Counted from the first letter of the stretch, positions 1 to 5,149 are shown. The stretch: 8,834 bases of DNA from Candidatus Nomurabacteria bacterium (GCA_943359705.1 CALRIB010000034.1:1-8834), one strand, 5' to 3'. Program-made: numbers and translations. Notes: generated by a model not told the origin, from the sequence alone.

Positions 1-99
1 TTTGGTCTTTATCTCGGAGAGCGCGCGCTCGATGTCCTTGTCGCTGCCTGTGCCGGTCTGCTTGGGGGGCGCCTTTTCCTTTTTTGTGAATCCTGCCAT
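1..99 (-). CDS. recA: Probable RecA recombinase, N-terminal 33 residues only
   Basis: The leftward reading frame starts at ATG (99-97) and runs off the window edge, so only 33 residues are visible. They begin MAGFTKKEKAPPKQ, a charged low-complexity head, followed by DIERALSEIKTK. That segment fits the first helix of bacterial RecA, where the pattern is roughly I-E-x-A-[LM]-x-x-I-x-K just before the FGKGSIM motif; the FGKGSIM part would lie outside the window. RecA is the ATP-dependent strand-exchange protein of homologous recombination. The gene is 17 nt downstream of the Ig-like membrane protein on the same strand, so the two could be co-transcribed, although a -10-like TATACT lies in the gap. 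No Shine-Dalgarno sequence is visible. The identification rests on about 12 residues; another protein with an amphipathic N-terminal helix is possible. Confidence 0.5.
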   Translation of the reverse strand, partial: MAGFTKKEKAPPKQTGTGSDKDIERALSEIKTK

Positions 100-108
100 A
101 TGCAGGGC

Positions 109-114
109 AGTATA
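109..114 (-). promoter_or_regulatory. -10-like hexamer TATACT before probable recA
   Basis: TATACT on the minus strand ends 9 nt before the ATG of the probable recA. At normal -10 to start-site spacing, the transcript would begin at or just before the ATG and be nearly leaderless. No good -35 box is seen about 17 bp further upstream. The gene could instead be read only from the upstream gene's promoter. Confidence 0.35.
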
Positions 115-116
115 AC

Positions 117-542
117 CTAGTGCGATTTGGGCGCTATGGTCGATGTGGATGTCGCAGTTGCCGGTGAACTCGACGCTGTCGCGGCTGTAGTAGAAGCCGA
201 GGGCGTGTAGATGACCTCGATTGCCTTTTCCGTCTTCTTGCCATAACGATCACTGGCGGTCAGGGTAATGCGGTTGTAGCCGGGCGCCAGCGCGAATCCT
301 TCTGAGAACGACCCGTCCTCAGTAATTGAGATGGGGTTGCCGTTCATGGAGAGCGAAGAGATGCGGTCAGCTTTGCCTTCTATCTTGATGAACGACTCGT
401 GCACCTCCATCACGCGTCCGGTGACGGCAATTGAAGGCCCGGCAAGGATGCCGCGCGATTCGTAGTATGCGTATCCGGCGACGAGCAGAAAAAAAGCGAC
501 AAGGATGATTCTGGTCAGACGACTGTCACGATAGGGAAGCAT
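117..542 (-). CDS. Small membrane-anchored Ig-like (beta-sandwich) protein
   Basis: The protein has 141 residues and no known name. Residues 1-10 are short and basic (MLPYRDSRLT), residues 11-27 form one hydrophobic helix (IILVAFFLLVAGYAYY), and residues about 36-112 look like one extracellular beta-sandwich: ITGRV-type opening strands, NGNPISITEDGSFSEGF, then LAPGYNRITLTASDRYGKK and a final IEVIYTP strand. That order is typical of the glucodextranase-B-like or bacterial Ig-like modules found on cell surfaces. Residues 114-141 are a Ser/Thr/Ala tail, probably an unstructured linker. With no lipobox and no LPxTG motif, the helix is best read as a signal anchor with the domain outside the cell. 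No enzymatic residues are evident. It sits upstream of probable recA with a 17-nt gap, a neighbour with no obvious functional link. The start is the ATG at 542, just before the hydrophobic segment. Confidence 0.75.
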   Translation of the reverse strand: MLPYRDSRLTRIILVAFFLLVAGYAYYESRGILAGPSIAVTGRVMEVHESFIKIEGKADRISSLSMNGNPISITEDGSFSEGFALAPGYNRITLTASDRYGKKTEKAIEVIYTPSASTTAATASSSPATATSTSTIAPKSH

Positions 543-548
543 AAGGGT

Positions 549-554
549 AGTTTA
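549..554 (-). promoter_or_regulatory. -10-like hexamer TAAACT before the Ig-like gene
   Basis: TAAACT on the minus strand ends 6 nt before the ATG at 542. It lies at the edge of the 14-bp tandem repeat, so the same hexamer also occurs one unit further upstream. No ribosome binding site is visible, and the -35 region is poor. Confidence 0.25.
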
Positions 555-578
555 CAGTGAACAGTTTACAGTGAACAG
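551..578. repeat. Two perfect tandem copies of a 14-bp repeat
   Basis: TTTACAGTGAACAG occurs twice back to back (551-564 and 565-578), and a third partial copy (TGAA) follows. It fills much of the 87-bp gap between the divergent Ig-like and dehydrogenase genes and overlaps the putative promoter of the former. Function is unknown; it could be replication slippage, a dispersed intergenic repeat or a regulator site. Confidence 0.8.
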
Positions 579-615
579 TGAATGCAAATGCGTTCTGATT
601 TTGGGGAATGTCTAG

Positions 616-621
616 TATGCT
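616..621 (+). promoter_or_regulatory. -10-like hexamer TATGCT before the dehydrogenase
   Basis: TATGCT ends 8 nt before the ATG at 630, which would give a leaderless or near-leaderless mRNA. The best -35 candidate at 17-bp spacing, TTCTGA (593-598), is weak. No Shine-Dalgarno sequence occurs in the 20 nt before the ATG, which supports a start set by transcription. Confidence 0.35.
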
Positions 622-629
622 GATTCGGT

Positions 630-1556
630 ATGAAAATCGTAGTGCTCGACGGAAAGATGCTGAACCCGGGAGACAATCCATGGGATGAAGTCGCGTCGTT
701 CGGAGAATTCATCGTGCATGACCGCACTTCTCCCGCCGATGTTTTGGAGAGGGCGCAGGGTGCCGAGATACTCATCACCAACAAGACGGTGATTACCGCG
801 GAGCATCTTGCGCAGTTGCCGAAGGTCAAATTTATCGCACTCACTTCGACCGGCTACAACGCGGTAGACGTCGTAGCAGCAAAAGCGCGCGGCGTTCCCG
901 TTTCCAACGTGCCCGAGTACGGCACCGACTCAGTGGCGCAATTCACCATCGCGCTGCTTCTGGAATTGTGCCATCGCATACAAAAACACAGCGATGCGGT
1001 TTACGCGGGCGCATGGACCACCGGTCCGGATTTTTGTTTTTGGGACACACCGCAATCCGAGCTGGCAGGGAAGACACTCGCAATCATTGGTTACGGTCGC
1101 ATCGGAAAGCGCGTTGCTGAGATAGCGAAGGCACTCGGTATGAAAGTCGTGCCCGTCGGCAAAGAAAAAAATGAACTTATGGTGGCGTTGAGAGATGCCG
1201 ATGTTGTTACGCTCCACTGCCCGCTTACGCCGGAGAACACCGGTTTTGTAAATAAAGAATTCCTTTCACATATGAAGCCGAGTGCCTTCCTCCTCAATGC
1301 TGCGCGCGGTGCACTTGTGGCAGAGCAAGACCTCGCCGACGCCCTCAATGAGGGAAAAATCGCGGGTGCCGCAATCGACGTAGTATCCGTCGAGCCGATA
1401 AAAGCCGACAATCCGCTGCTACAAGCAAAAAACTGCATCATCACGCCGCACATCGCGTGGGTAAGCATAGAAGCCCGCCGTCGTCTCATGCACGCCACCG
1501 CCGAAAACGTCCGTGCATTTTTGGCAGGGAAGCCCATCAACGTGGTGAATCCCTAG
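630..1556 (+). CDS. D-isomer-specific 2-hydroxyacid dehydrogenase (glycerate/hydroxypyruvate type)
   Basis: This is a cytoplasmic NAD(P)-dependent oxidoreductase that interconverts a 2-keto acid and its D-2-hydroxy acid. Its 308 residues fit the family's usual 310-330. The N-terminal catalytic half includes the substrate-loop motif LTSTGYNAVDV (71-81). The Rossmann dinucleotide motif is GYGRIG (154-159). The family triad is complete: Arg226 in NAARGALV, Glu255 in SVEP and His274 in ITPHIAW. The helix-adjacent signature DVVTLHCPLTPENTGFVN lies at 191-208. The strand after the Gly motif reads MKVVPVGKEK, without the acidic residue that often fixes NAD preference, so the cofactor is left open. 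Glycerate/hydroxypyruvate reductase is the closest guess; D-lactate or phosphoglycerate activity cannot be excluded, but there is no C-terminal ACT domain as in many SerA proteins. No neighbouring gene belongs to the same pathway. The stop codon abuts the ftsK stop codon. Confidence 0.92.
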   Translation: MKIVVLDGKMLNPGDNPWDEVASFGEFIVHDRTSPADVLERAQGAEILITNKTVITAEHLAQLPKVKFIALTSTGYNAVDVVAAKARGVPVSNVPEYGTDSVAQFTIALLLELCHRIQKHSDAVYAGAWTTGPDFCFWDTPQSELAGKTLAIIGYGRIGKRVAEIAKALGMKVVPVGKEKNELMVALRDADVVTLHCPLTPENTGFVNKEFLSHMKPSAFLLNAARGALVAEQDLADALNEGKIAGAAIDVVSVEPIKADNPLLQAKNCIITPHIAWVSIEARRRLMHATAENVRAFLAGKPINVVNP

Positions 1557-3794
1557 TTAGACTTGTTCCGAATCCTCCTCTGCCGCCTCCGCAGCTTTCA
1601 CGAGTTCGTCAGCATTGCCGGCGCCGATGACGTCGCGGGGTTTGGCTCCGTCGGCAGGGCCGACGACGCCGCGCTCTTCGAGCATGTCTATGAGCTTGGC
1701 GGCGCGGGCGTAGCCGACGCCGAGTTTGCGTTGCAGGTACGAGGTAGAAGCTTTGCCCGCCTCCACCACAGTCTTTTTTGCTTCGCCGTAGAGTTCGTCG
1801 TCCTCGCTGTCGTCCCCGATCATCGAAGAAAAGATGGCGTCGGTACCTCCGGCTTGTCCTTTTTCGGTAAAGTCTATTTCACTCGGGAGTTGTCCCTCGC
1901 TGTTCTTCGCTATAAAGGCAACCACCTTCTTCACCTCGTCTTCCGAAATGTACGGTGCTTGGATGCGGCGCGGCTTACTCATTTCTCCCGAGAGGAAGAG
2001 CATGTCACCGGAACCGAGTAGTTTTTCTGCGCCGCCGGTATCGAGGATCGTGCGTGAGTCGATCTGCGAGGCCACTTGTAGGGCCACGCGCGCCGGAATG
2101 TTGGCCTTGATAAGACCGGTGATGACCTTCACGCTCGGTCGCTGCGTCGAGAGAATGAGGTGAATACCGACCGCGCGGCTCATCTGAGCGAGGCGCACGA
2201 TGCCGCTTTCGAGTTCGCGCGGGTAGCTCGACATAATGTCTGCGAGTTCGTCGATGATAAGCACGATGTAGGGCATCGCCTCGGGCATTTTCTCGGTTTC
2301 TTCCGACGAGTCTTTGCCGGCGGCTTTAGCGACGGCGGGAGCCACGACGTTCTCATGGTATGAAGCGATATCGCGCACCGCCTCTGTCTCAAGAATGTTG
2401 TAGCGTCGTTCCATTTCCTTCGCGAGCCACTTGATAGCGAGAATCGCTTTCTTCGCGTCGGTGATGACCGGAGTGAGTAGGTGGGGGATTGAGTTGTACA
2501 TGGTGAGCTCGACGCGCTTCGGGTCGACCATGATGAATCGCAAACGCTCCGGTCCGCAGCGATAGAGGAGTGATACAACGAAGTCGTGAATGGCCACCGA
2601 TTTTCCGGCGCCCGTCGTACCGGCCACGAGCATGTGCGGCATGCGCGCGAGGTCGGCGAAATGCGGCGTGCCGGTGATTGAGCGGCCGAGGCACATGAGA
2701 AGCGGTTTGTCTGATGCGGCGAAGGCTTCGTCGCTTACAAGCGGCGCGAGGCCGAGCGTGGTGCGCGAAATATTCGGCACCTCGATGCCGACGAGCGATT
2801 TGCCGGGGATAGGGGCCTCGATGCGCACCGGTGCTGCGGCGAGTGCGAGTTCGAGGTTGCTCAGCAATGCGACAATTTTCGAGAGCCGCACGCCTTCGGC
2901 GGGCTTCATGGCGTAGCGCGTGACCGTCGGGCCGATGGACGCCTCGTCCATTTCCACTTGAATGCCGAAATTCTGGAGCGTTCGCTTGATGATGTTCATG
3001 TTGGCTTTCACGTCGCCCACTTCCGGCTTGCCCTTATTTTTTGCGAGGATTGATATCGGCGGGGGAGTGTAGGTCGAACCGGTCGCCGCGATAATAGCGA
3101 ATCCTTCGCTGTCGGTTTGTGCGCTTTTATTGAAGAAGGAAGTAATGCCGCCCTTCTTCTCCGGTGTTTCTACGGTCGCCGCCTCTTCAGCAGGTTCATC
3201 CTTGGCGTCCGCTTCGGGCTCATCCTCGAGGCCTACCACCGCAACATCCTCCACCTCGGGTAGCTCTTCCTCGTCTTTGGCCGTGAACCAACTTCTAATT
3301 GCGGCGAATAGCACTCCGAGATGGATATCAACCGCGACGATGAGGGCCATGATAATAAACGCGATAAGAAAAATGACCGTCGCGGTCGTGTCTACTGAAG
3401 CGGCAATGGGACGCGAGACGCCCGCGCCGAGGACGCCGCCGCGCCCGGGGAAGGCGAGATTCACAAGCCCCAATCCCGAGAGAAGAAAAATCGCTATGCT
3501 AGCCAGTTGCACCATTCCGAAGTGCCGCTCGAAAGAGCGTAGAATGATTATCGAAAGGAGGACGAGGGAGAGGGGGAGTAGCATGTAGCCGACTCCGAGA
3601 AGCCACGAGAGCCAGTCATACAAAAAAGAGCCCACTGCTCCACCGATTCCAAAACTCGCAAGAATCAGGAAGCCTGAGAGTGCGACGCAAAAAATCGCCG
3701 AGACACCGCGAAGTGCCTCGCTACTGACTTTCCTCTCACGCGGGGCGGCATCGTCGCGCGGTTTGCGTTTGCTATCTTTTTTCTTATCCGTCAC
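1557..3794 (-). CDS. ftsK: FtsK/SpoIIIE-family DNA translocase
   Basis: This is a membrane-anchored ATP-driven motor that moves chromosomal DNA through the division septum. From the GTG at 3794 it has 745 residues (MTDKKKDSKRK...). Order: basic head; about four membrane helices (about 30-170); acidic linker (about 175-225); alpha domain with TVTRYAMKPAEGVRLSKI (about 290-310); RecA-like motor with Walker A GTTGAGKS (392-399), MVDPKRVEL and Walker B IVLIIDE (510-516), then STQRPS and DSRTILD; and a C-terminal gamma winged helix (about 669-724, YLQRKLGVGYARAAKLIDML), the KOPS-binding part in known family members. The motor appears intact. An in-frame ATG at 3827 would add a Cys-rich MCCCRRCYDVR head, unlike FtsK termini. 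An extended -10 (TGCTATGAT) lies inside that extension, so the downstream GTG is preferred. A second GTG lies at 3800. The gene is divergent from the 252-aa gene and convergent with the dehydrogenase. Confidence 0.95.
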   Translation of the reverse strand: MTDKKKDSKRKPRDDAAPRERKVSSEALRGVSAIFCVALSGFLILASFGIGGAVGSFLYDWLSWLLGVGYMLLPLSLVLLSIIILRSFERHFGMVQLASIAIFLLSGLGLVNLAFPGRGGVLGAGVSRPIAASVDTTATVIFLIAFIIMALIVAVDIHLGVLFAAIRSWFTAKDEEELPEVEDVAVVGLEDEPEADAKDEPAEEAATVETPEKKGGITSFFNKSAQTDSEGFAIIAATGSTYTPPPISILAKNKGKPEVGDVKANMNIIKRTLQNFGIQVEMDEASIGPTVTRYAMKPAEGVRLSKIVALLSNLELALAAAPVRIEAPIPGKSLVGIEVPNISRTTLGLAPLVSDEAFAASDKPLLMCLGRSITGTPHFADLARMPHMLVAGTTGAGKSVAIHDFVVSLLYRCGPERLRFIMVDPKRVELTMYNSIPHLLTPVITDAKKAILAIKWLAKEMERRYNILETEAVRDIASYHENVVAPAVAKAAGKDSSEETEKMPEAMPYIVLIIDELADIMSSYPRELESGIVRLAQMSRAVGIHLILSTQRPSVKVITGLIKANIPARVALQVASQIDSRTILDTGGAEKLLGSGDMLFLSGEMSKPRRIQAPYISEDEVKKVVAFIAKNSEGQLPSEIDFTEKGQAGGTDAIFSSMIGDDSEDDELYGEAKKTVVEAGKASTSYLQRKLGVGYARAAKLIDMLEERGVVGPADGAKPRDVIGAGNADELVKAAEAAEEDSEQV

Positions 3795-3800
3795 CCGCAC

Positions 3801-3809
3801 ATCATAGCA
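3801..3809 (-). promoter_or_regulatory. Extended -10 promoter element of ftsK
   Basis: Minus-strand TGCTATGAT is a TGn extended -10 followed by a five-of-six TATAAT match. Its last base is 6 nt before the GTG at 3794, so the transcript should start at or very near that GTG. This decides the start codon: an ATG at 3827 would lie upstream of the transcript. No strong -35 is visible, as is usual for extended -10 promoters. Confidence 0.5.
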
Positions 3810-3837
3810 CCTGCGACAACAACACATTTCCGTACGT

Positions 3838-3867
3838 TTGCATGTTCCTATGTCCTTTATATATACT
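3838..3867 (+). promoter_or_regulatory. Putative promoter of the 252-aa winged-helix gene
   Basis: TTGCAT (3838-3843), an 18-bp spacer and TATACT (3862-3867) make a plausible sigma-70-type promoter. Transcription would start near 3874 and leave a leader of about 43 nt. The spacer contains ATGTCCTTTAT (3850-3860), the inverse complement of a motif repeated inside the gene. That placement is typical of a repressor operator. Confidence 0.45.
3850..3860 (-). promoter_or_regulatory. Putative operator, inverted ATAAAGGACAT copy
   Basis: This is a perfect 11-bp copy, on the minus strand, of a motif also found at 3926-3936 and 4541-4551. It directly abuts the TATACT -10 element. Binding here would be expected to block RNA polymerase. 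The binding protein is unknown; the adjacent winged-helix protein is the obvious candidate. Confidence 0.35.
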
Positions 3868-3875
3868 CACGGTAT

Positions 3876-3907
3876 CGACTCTATCGGACTACTAACGTAC
3901 AGAGTCG
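3876..3907 (+). other. Inverted repeat in the leader of the 252-aa gene
   Basis: CGACTCT (3876-3882) and AGAGTCG (3901-3907) can form a perfect 7-bp stem with an 18-nt loop in the predicted leader. The loop contains ATCGGAC, which recurs in the palindrome at 4452-4470. It ends 9 nt before the ATG, so it could affect translation or act as a protein site. Confidence 0.4.
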
Positions 3908-3916
3908 CTATTCTCA

Positions 3917-4675
3917 ATGGACGAAATAAAGGACATCCAAAAGAGCCAACAAGAGGCGAGTCCGTTTGATGAAAGCCCTGTTCGCACACAACCATTCGGT
4001 GCGAACGTATCTGCCGAGCGGGCCTACGGTAGGGCAGAGAAAATCGTTACCGCGCTCTATCTACTTACCAACCACATAGCACCCGAAGAGCCGGCGCGTG
4101 TGTCTTTGAGGGAAACAGGGAATCTCCTTCTCAAGAACATTCTCCTGCTGCGAGATGAGATGCGATCAGCCGGCTCGACCAACTTCAAGGACACGATTGC
4201 CACGATTCGGCATGCGATTTCGCTCATACGCATTTTGGGGGCATCCGGGTATATTTCCGCACAAAACATGCGCGTGATGGTGGAGGCTACCGATGAGCTC
4301 GGGAATTTTCTCAATGCATCGCAGCGGACAACTCTTTCCGAAAGTCATGTTTTTTCAAAGGATGAATTCCTCGCGGGGGGTGTCCCTGAGAGGCGAGCTT
4401 TAAAGGACATAAAGGACAGTGAATATAAAAAGGACAAGACGCAATCTAAAATGTCCGATATAATCGGACACAAATCAGACCTTTCCGATGTGCGGGCAAA
4501 CGGCATCGTGAATGTTTTAAAATCGCAGGGCGAGCTGGGTATAAAGGACATTTCCTCGAGTCTTCCGGAGTACAGCGAAAAAATGATTCAGCGGGAGCTT
4601 GCGCGGCTGGTAGATCAGGGACAGGTGCAGAAAACCGGCTCAAAGCGGTGGAGCAGATACTCTCTTGCCAAATAG
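3917..4675 (+). CDS. Uncharacterised helical protein with C-terminal winged helix, likely DNA-binding
   Basis: The protein has 252 residues and I recognise no named family. Residues 1-30 are polar. Residues about 33-137 are strongly helical (AEKIVTALYLLTNHI, LLLKNILLLRDEMR, TIATIRHAISLIRIL, MRVMVEATDELGNFL) and suggest a helical bundle. A Lys/Asp-rich linker (about 140-191) includes LKDIKDS, KKDK and MSDIIGHK. Residues about 192-252 form a DeoR-like winged helix: ANGIVNVLKSQGELGIKDIS, then SEKMIQRELARLVDQGQV as the recognition helix, then the wing KRWSRYSLAK. No signal peptide or catalytic motif is seen. A cytoplasmic transcription regulator is the best inference. I recall similar C-terminal domains as common in Parcubacteria, with no function assigned, but cannot check this. 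The DNA carries repeated AAAGGACA motifs, one inverted in the promoter, which is consistent with autoregulation. No Shine-Dalgarno sequence precedes the ATG. Confidence 0.8.
   Translation: MDEIKDIQKSQQEASPFDESPVRTQPFGANVSAERAYGRAEKIVTALYLLTNHIAPEEPARVSLRETGNLLLKNILLLRDEMRSAGSTNFKDTIATIRHAISLIRILGASGYISAQNMRVMVEATDELGNFLNASQRTTLSESHVFSKDEFLAGGVPERRALKDIKDSEYKKDKTQSKMSDIIGHKSDLSDVRANGIVNVLKSQGELGIKDISSSLPEYSEKMIQRELARLVDQGQVQKTGSKRWSRYSLAK
3926..4551 (+). repeat. Five intragenic copies of AAAGGACA (consensus ATAAAGGACAT)
   Basis: Perfect 11-mers are at 3926-3936 and 4541-4551; near copies are at 4400-4410, 4409-4419 and 4427-4437. The 8-base cores start at 3928, 4402, 4411, 4429 and 4543. All five lie in the coding frame and spell Lys-Asp (AAG GAC), so selection could act on the protein. 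The extra inverted copy in noncoding DNA at 3850-3860 argues that the DNA sequence also matters. One other core match on either strand was noticed in the window (1855-1862, inside ftsK). Confidence 0.7.
4452..4470. promoter_or_regulatory. Perfect palindrome TGTCCGAT-ATA-ATCGGACA
   Basis: An 8-bp perfect inverted repeat with a 3-bp centre lies within the winged-helix gene and encodes MSDIIGH. It shares TGTCC with the repeated motif and has the symmetry of a dimeric regulator's operator. It lies 17 bp past a core copy of the AAAGGACA motif. No protein is shown to bind it. Confidence 0.35.
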
Positions 4676-4734
4676 CGTAATTTGTTTTGTTATATTGATT
4701 TTCGGCCCATTTCCATACATCTAATGAAGACGAC

Positions 4735-4841
4735 ATGAAAGATTCGGCACTCTAGGGCGTCTGTAGCATTGACTCCCTCGAGGAGGGGGAGTATCCTGCC
4801 GCGGTAACTTGTACTCTCTAATCGGCCCACGAATCTTTGAT
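4735..4841 (+). other. Long-range inverted repeat enclosing a hairpin; possible structured RNA
   Basis: ATGAAAGATTCG (4735-4746) pairs with CGAATCTTTGAT (4830-4841) at 11 of 12 positions, with a perfect run of 9. It encloses 83 nt that include ACTCCC (4772-4777) pairing with GGGAGT (4787-4792). A T6 run (4851-4856) follows, and GCCC (4825-4828) could pair with GGGC (4845-4848) as a weak alternative stem. Such a layout can occur in 3' ends or riboswitch-like elements, but a 9-bp match at this spacing is not rare by chance. No known riboswitch family is recognised. Confidence 0.25.
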
Positions 4842-4865
4842 TTGGGGCACTTTTTTGGTCACAAG

Positions 4866-4874
4866 TTATCCACA
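4866..4874 (+). promoter_or_regulatory. Perfect DnaA-box match (TTATCCACA)
   Basis: TTATCCACA is the high-affinity DnaA box consensus. It is followed by small palindromes and an AT-rich stretch (4912-4922). No second box was found nearby and no dnaA, dnaN or rpmH gene is in the window. An isolated DnaA site or chance is therefore more likely than an origin. Confidence 0.3.
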
Positions 4875-4886
4875 AAACGTAGTTTT

Positions 4887-4911
4887 GCGCTCATAAGCGC
4901 CGCAGGCCTGC
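4887..4911. other. Two adjacent small palindromes
   Basis: GCGCT-CATA-AGCGC (4887-4900) can form a 5-bp hairpin and is followed almost at once by the perfect palindrome GCAGGCCTGC (4902-4911). They lie between the DnaA-box match and a TATAAT. Function is unknown. Confidence 0.4.
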
Positions 4912-4916
4912 TGATA

Positions 4917-4922
4917 TATAAT
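4917..4922 (+). promoter_or_regulatory. Consensus TATAAT hexamer
   Basis: This is a perfect -10 sequence. It ends 7 nt before an ATG at 4930 that opens only a 9-codon frame (MHLQGGGHY), and CACCTT-C-AAGGTG (4933-4945) immediately follows. No -35 match is seen at 16-18 bp. If used, the transcript would run rightward toward the surface-protein gene with a leader of over 300 nt. Confidence 0.3.
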
Positions 4923-5011
4923 TGTCCCGATGCACCTTCAAGGTGGAGGGCATTATTAGCAGAAGCGGCACACGCGCGTCTGCGTAGTTCGTTGACATAT
5001 TAATAAGGAAA

Positions 5012-5035
5012 CAAAAAACAGGCGCGTGCGCCTGT
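5012..5035 (-). terminator. Leftward rho-independent terminator
   Basis: On the minus strand, the perfect stem ACAGGCGC/GCGCCTGT (5035-5018; about 7 bp with a 4-nt loop) is followed directly by a run of T, then GTTT. The plus-strand downstream sequence (ACGATTCATTC) has no T tract, so the signal is for leftward transcription. No leftward protein gene lies upstream of it before 5260, so it implies a short untranslated RNA, or termination of antisense transcription from the surface-protein region. Confidence 0.65.
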
Positions 5036-5117
5036 ACGATTCATTCATTATCTGCACTCAGTACATTATTCCGGAAAGCCTTCCGCACTTCCCGCATGTC
5101 AGATCAAACTTCTTGCT

Positions 5118-5149
5118 GCTAACCTCGCCCCTAGCGGGAGCGGGCTAGC
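5118..5149. repeat. Strong imperfect hairpin
   Basis: GCTA (5118-5121) pairs with TAGC (5146-5149). After one mismatch, CCTCGC pairs with GCGGGG-type bases including a G-T pair. After a bulged A, CCC pairs with GGG around a TAGC loop. That is about 13 base pairs. It is flanked by AT-rich DNA and not followed by a T tract on either strand, so it is not an intrinsic terminator. It could be the 5' stem of a small RNA or a dispersed palindromic repeat. Confidence 0.5.

Larger units (their letters stand above)
5012..5149 (-). ncRNA. Candidate leftward small RNA ending at an intrinsic terminator
   Basis: A -10-like AATAAT (5158-5153, minus strand) would start transcription near 5146. The RNA would carry a strong 5' hairpin (5149-5118), a small stem CGGAA/TTCCG (5072-5085) and the terminator hairpin (5035-5018), about 135 nt in all. 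The -35 region is weak and no known RNA family is recognised; it does not look like a tRNA, RNase P, SRP or tmRNA. The terminator is the strongest evidence. Confidence 0.25.

Noticed and set aside
4930..4959. 9-codon frame MHLQGGGHY after a perfect TATAAT, as a leader peptide
   Set aside because: No run of regulatory codons and no attenuator follows in the right place; a chance ATG is as likely.
4809..5003. 64-codon rightward open frame starting at TTG
   Set aside because: It has a weak start codon, no ribosome binding site or well-placed promoter, and no recognisable sequence, and it runs through several palindromes in noncoding-looking DNA.
5041..5097. 18-codon minus-strand frame MREVRKAFRNNVLSADNE just before the terminator
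   Set aside because: It is too short to support, has no Shine-Dalgarno sequence, and shows no recognisable similarity.
5063..5145. Minus-strand frame with a CxxC pattern (DLTCGKCGRL) resembling a zinc knuckle
   Set aside because: It is under 30 codons between stops and has no ATG, GTG or TTG before the motif. It overlaps the candidate small RNA and is most likely chance or a decayed remnant.
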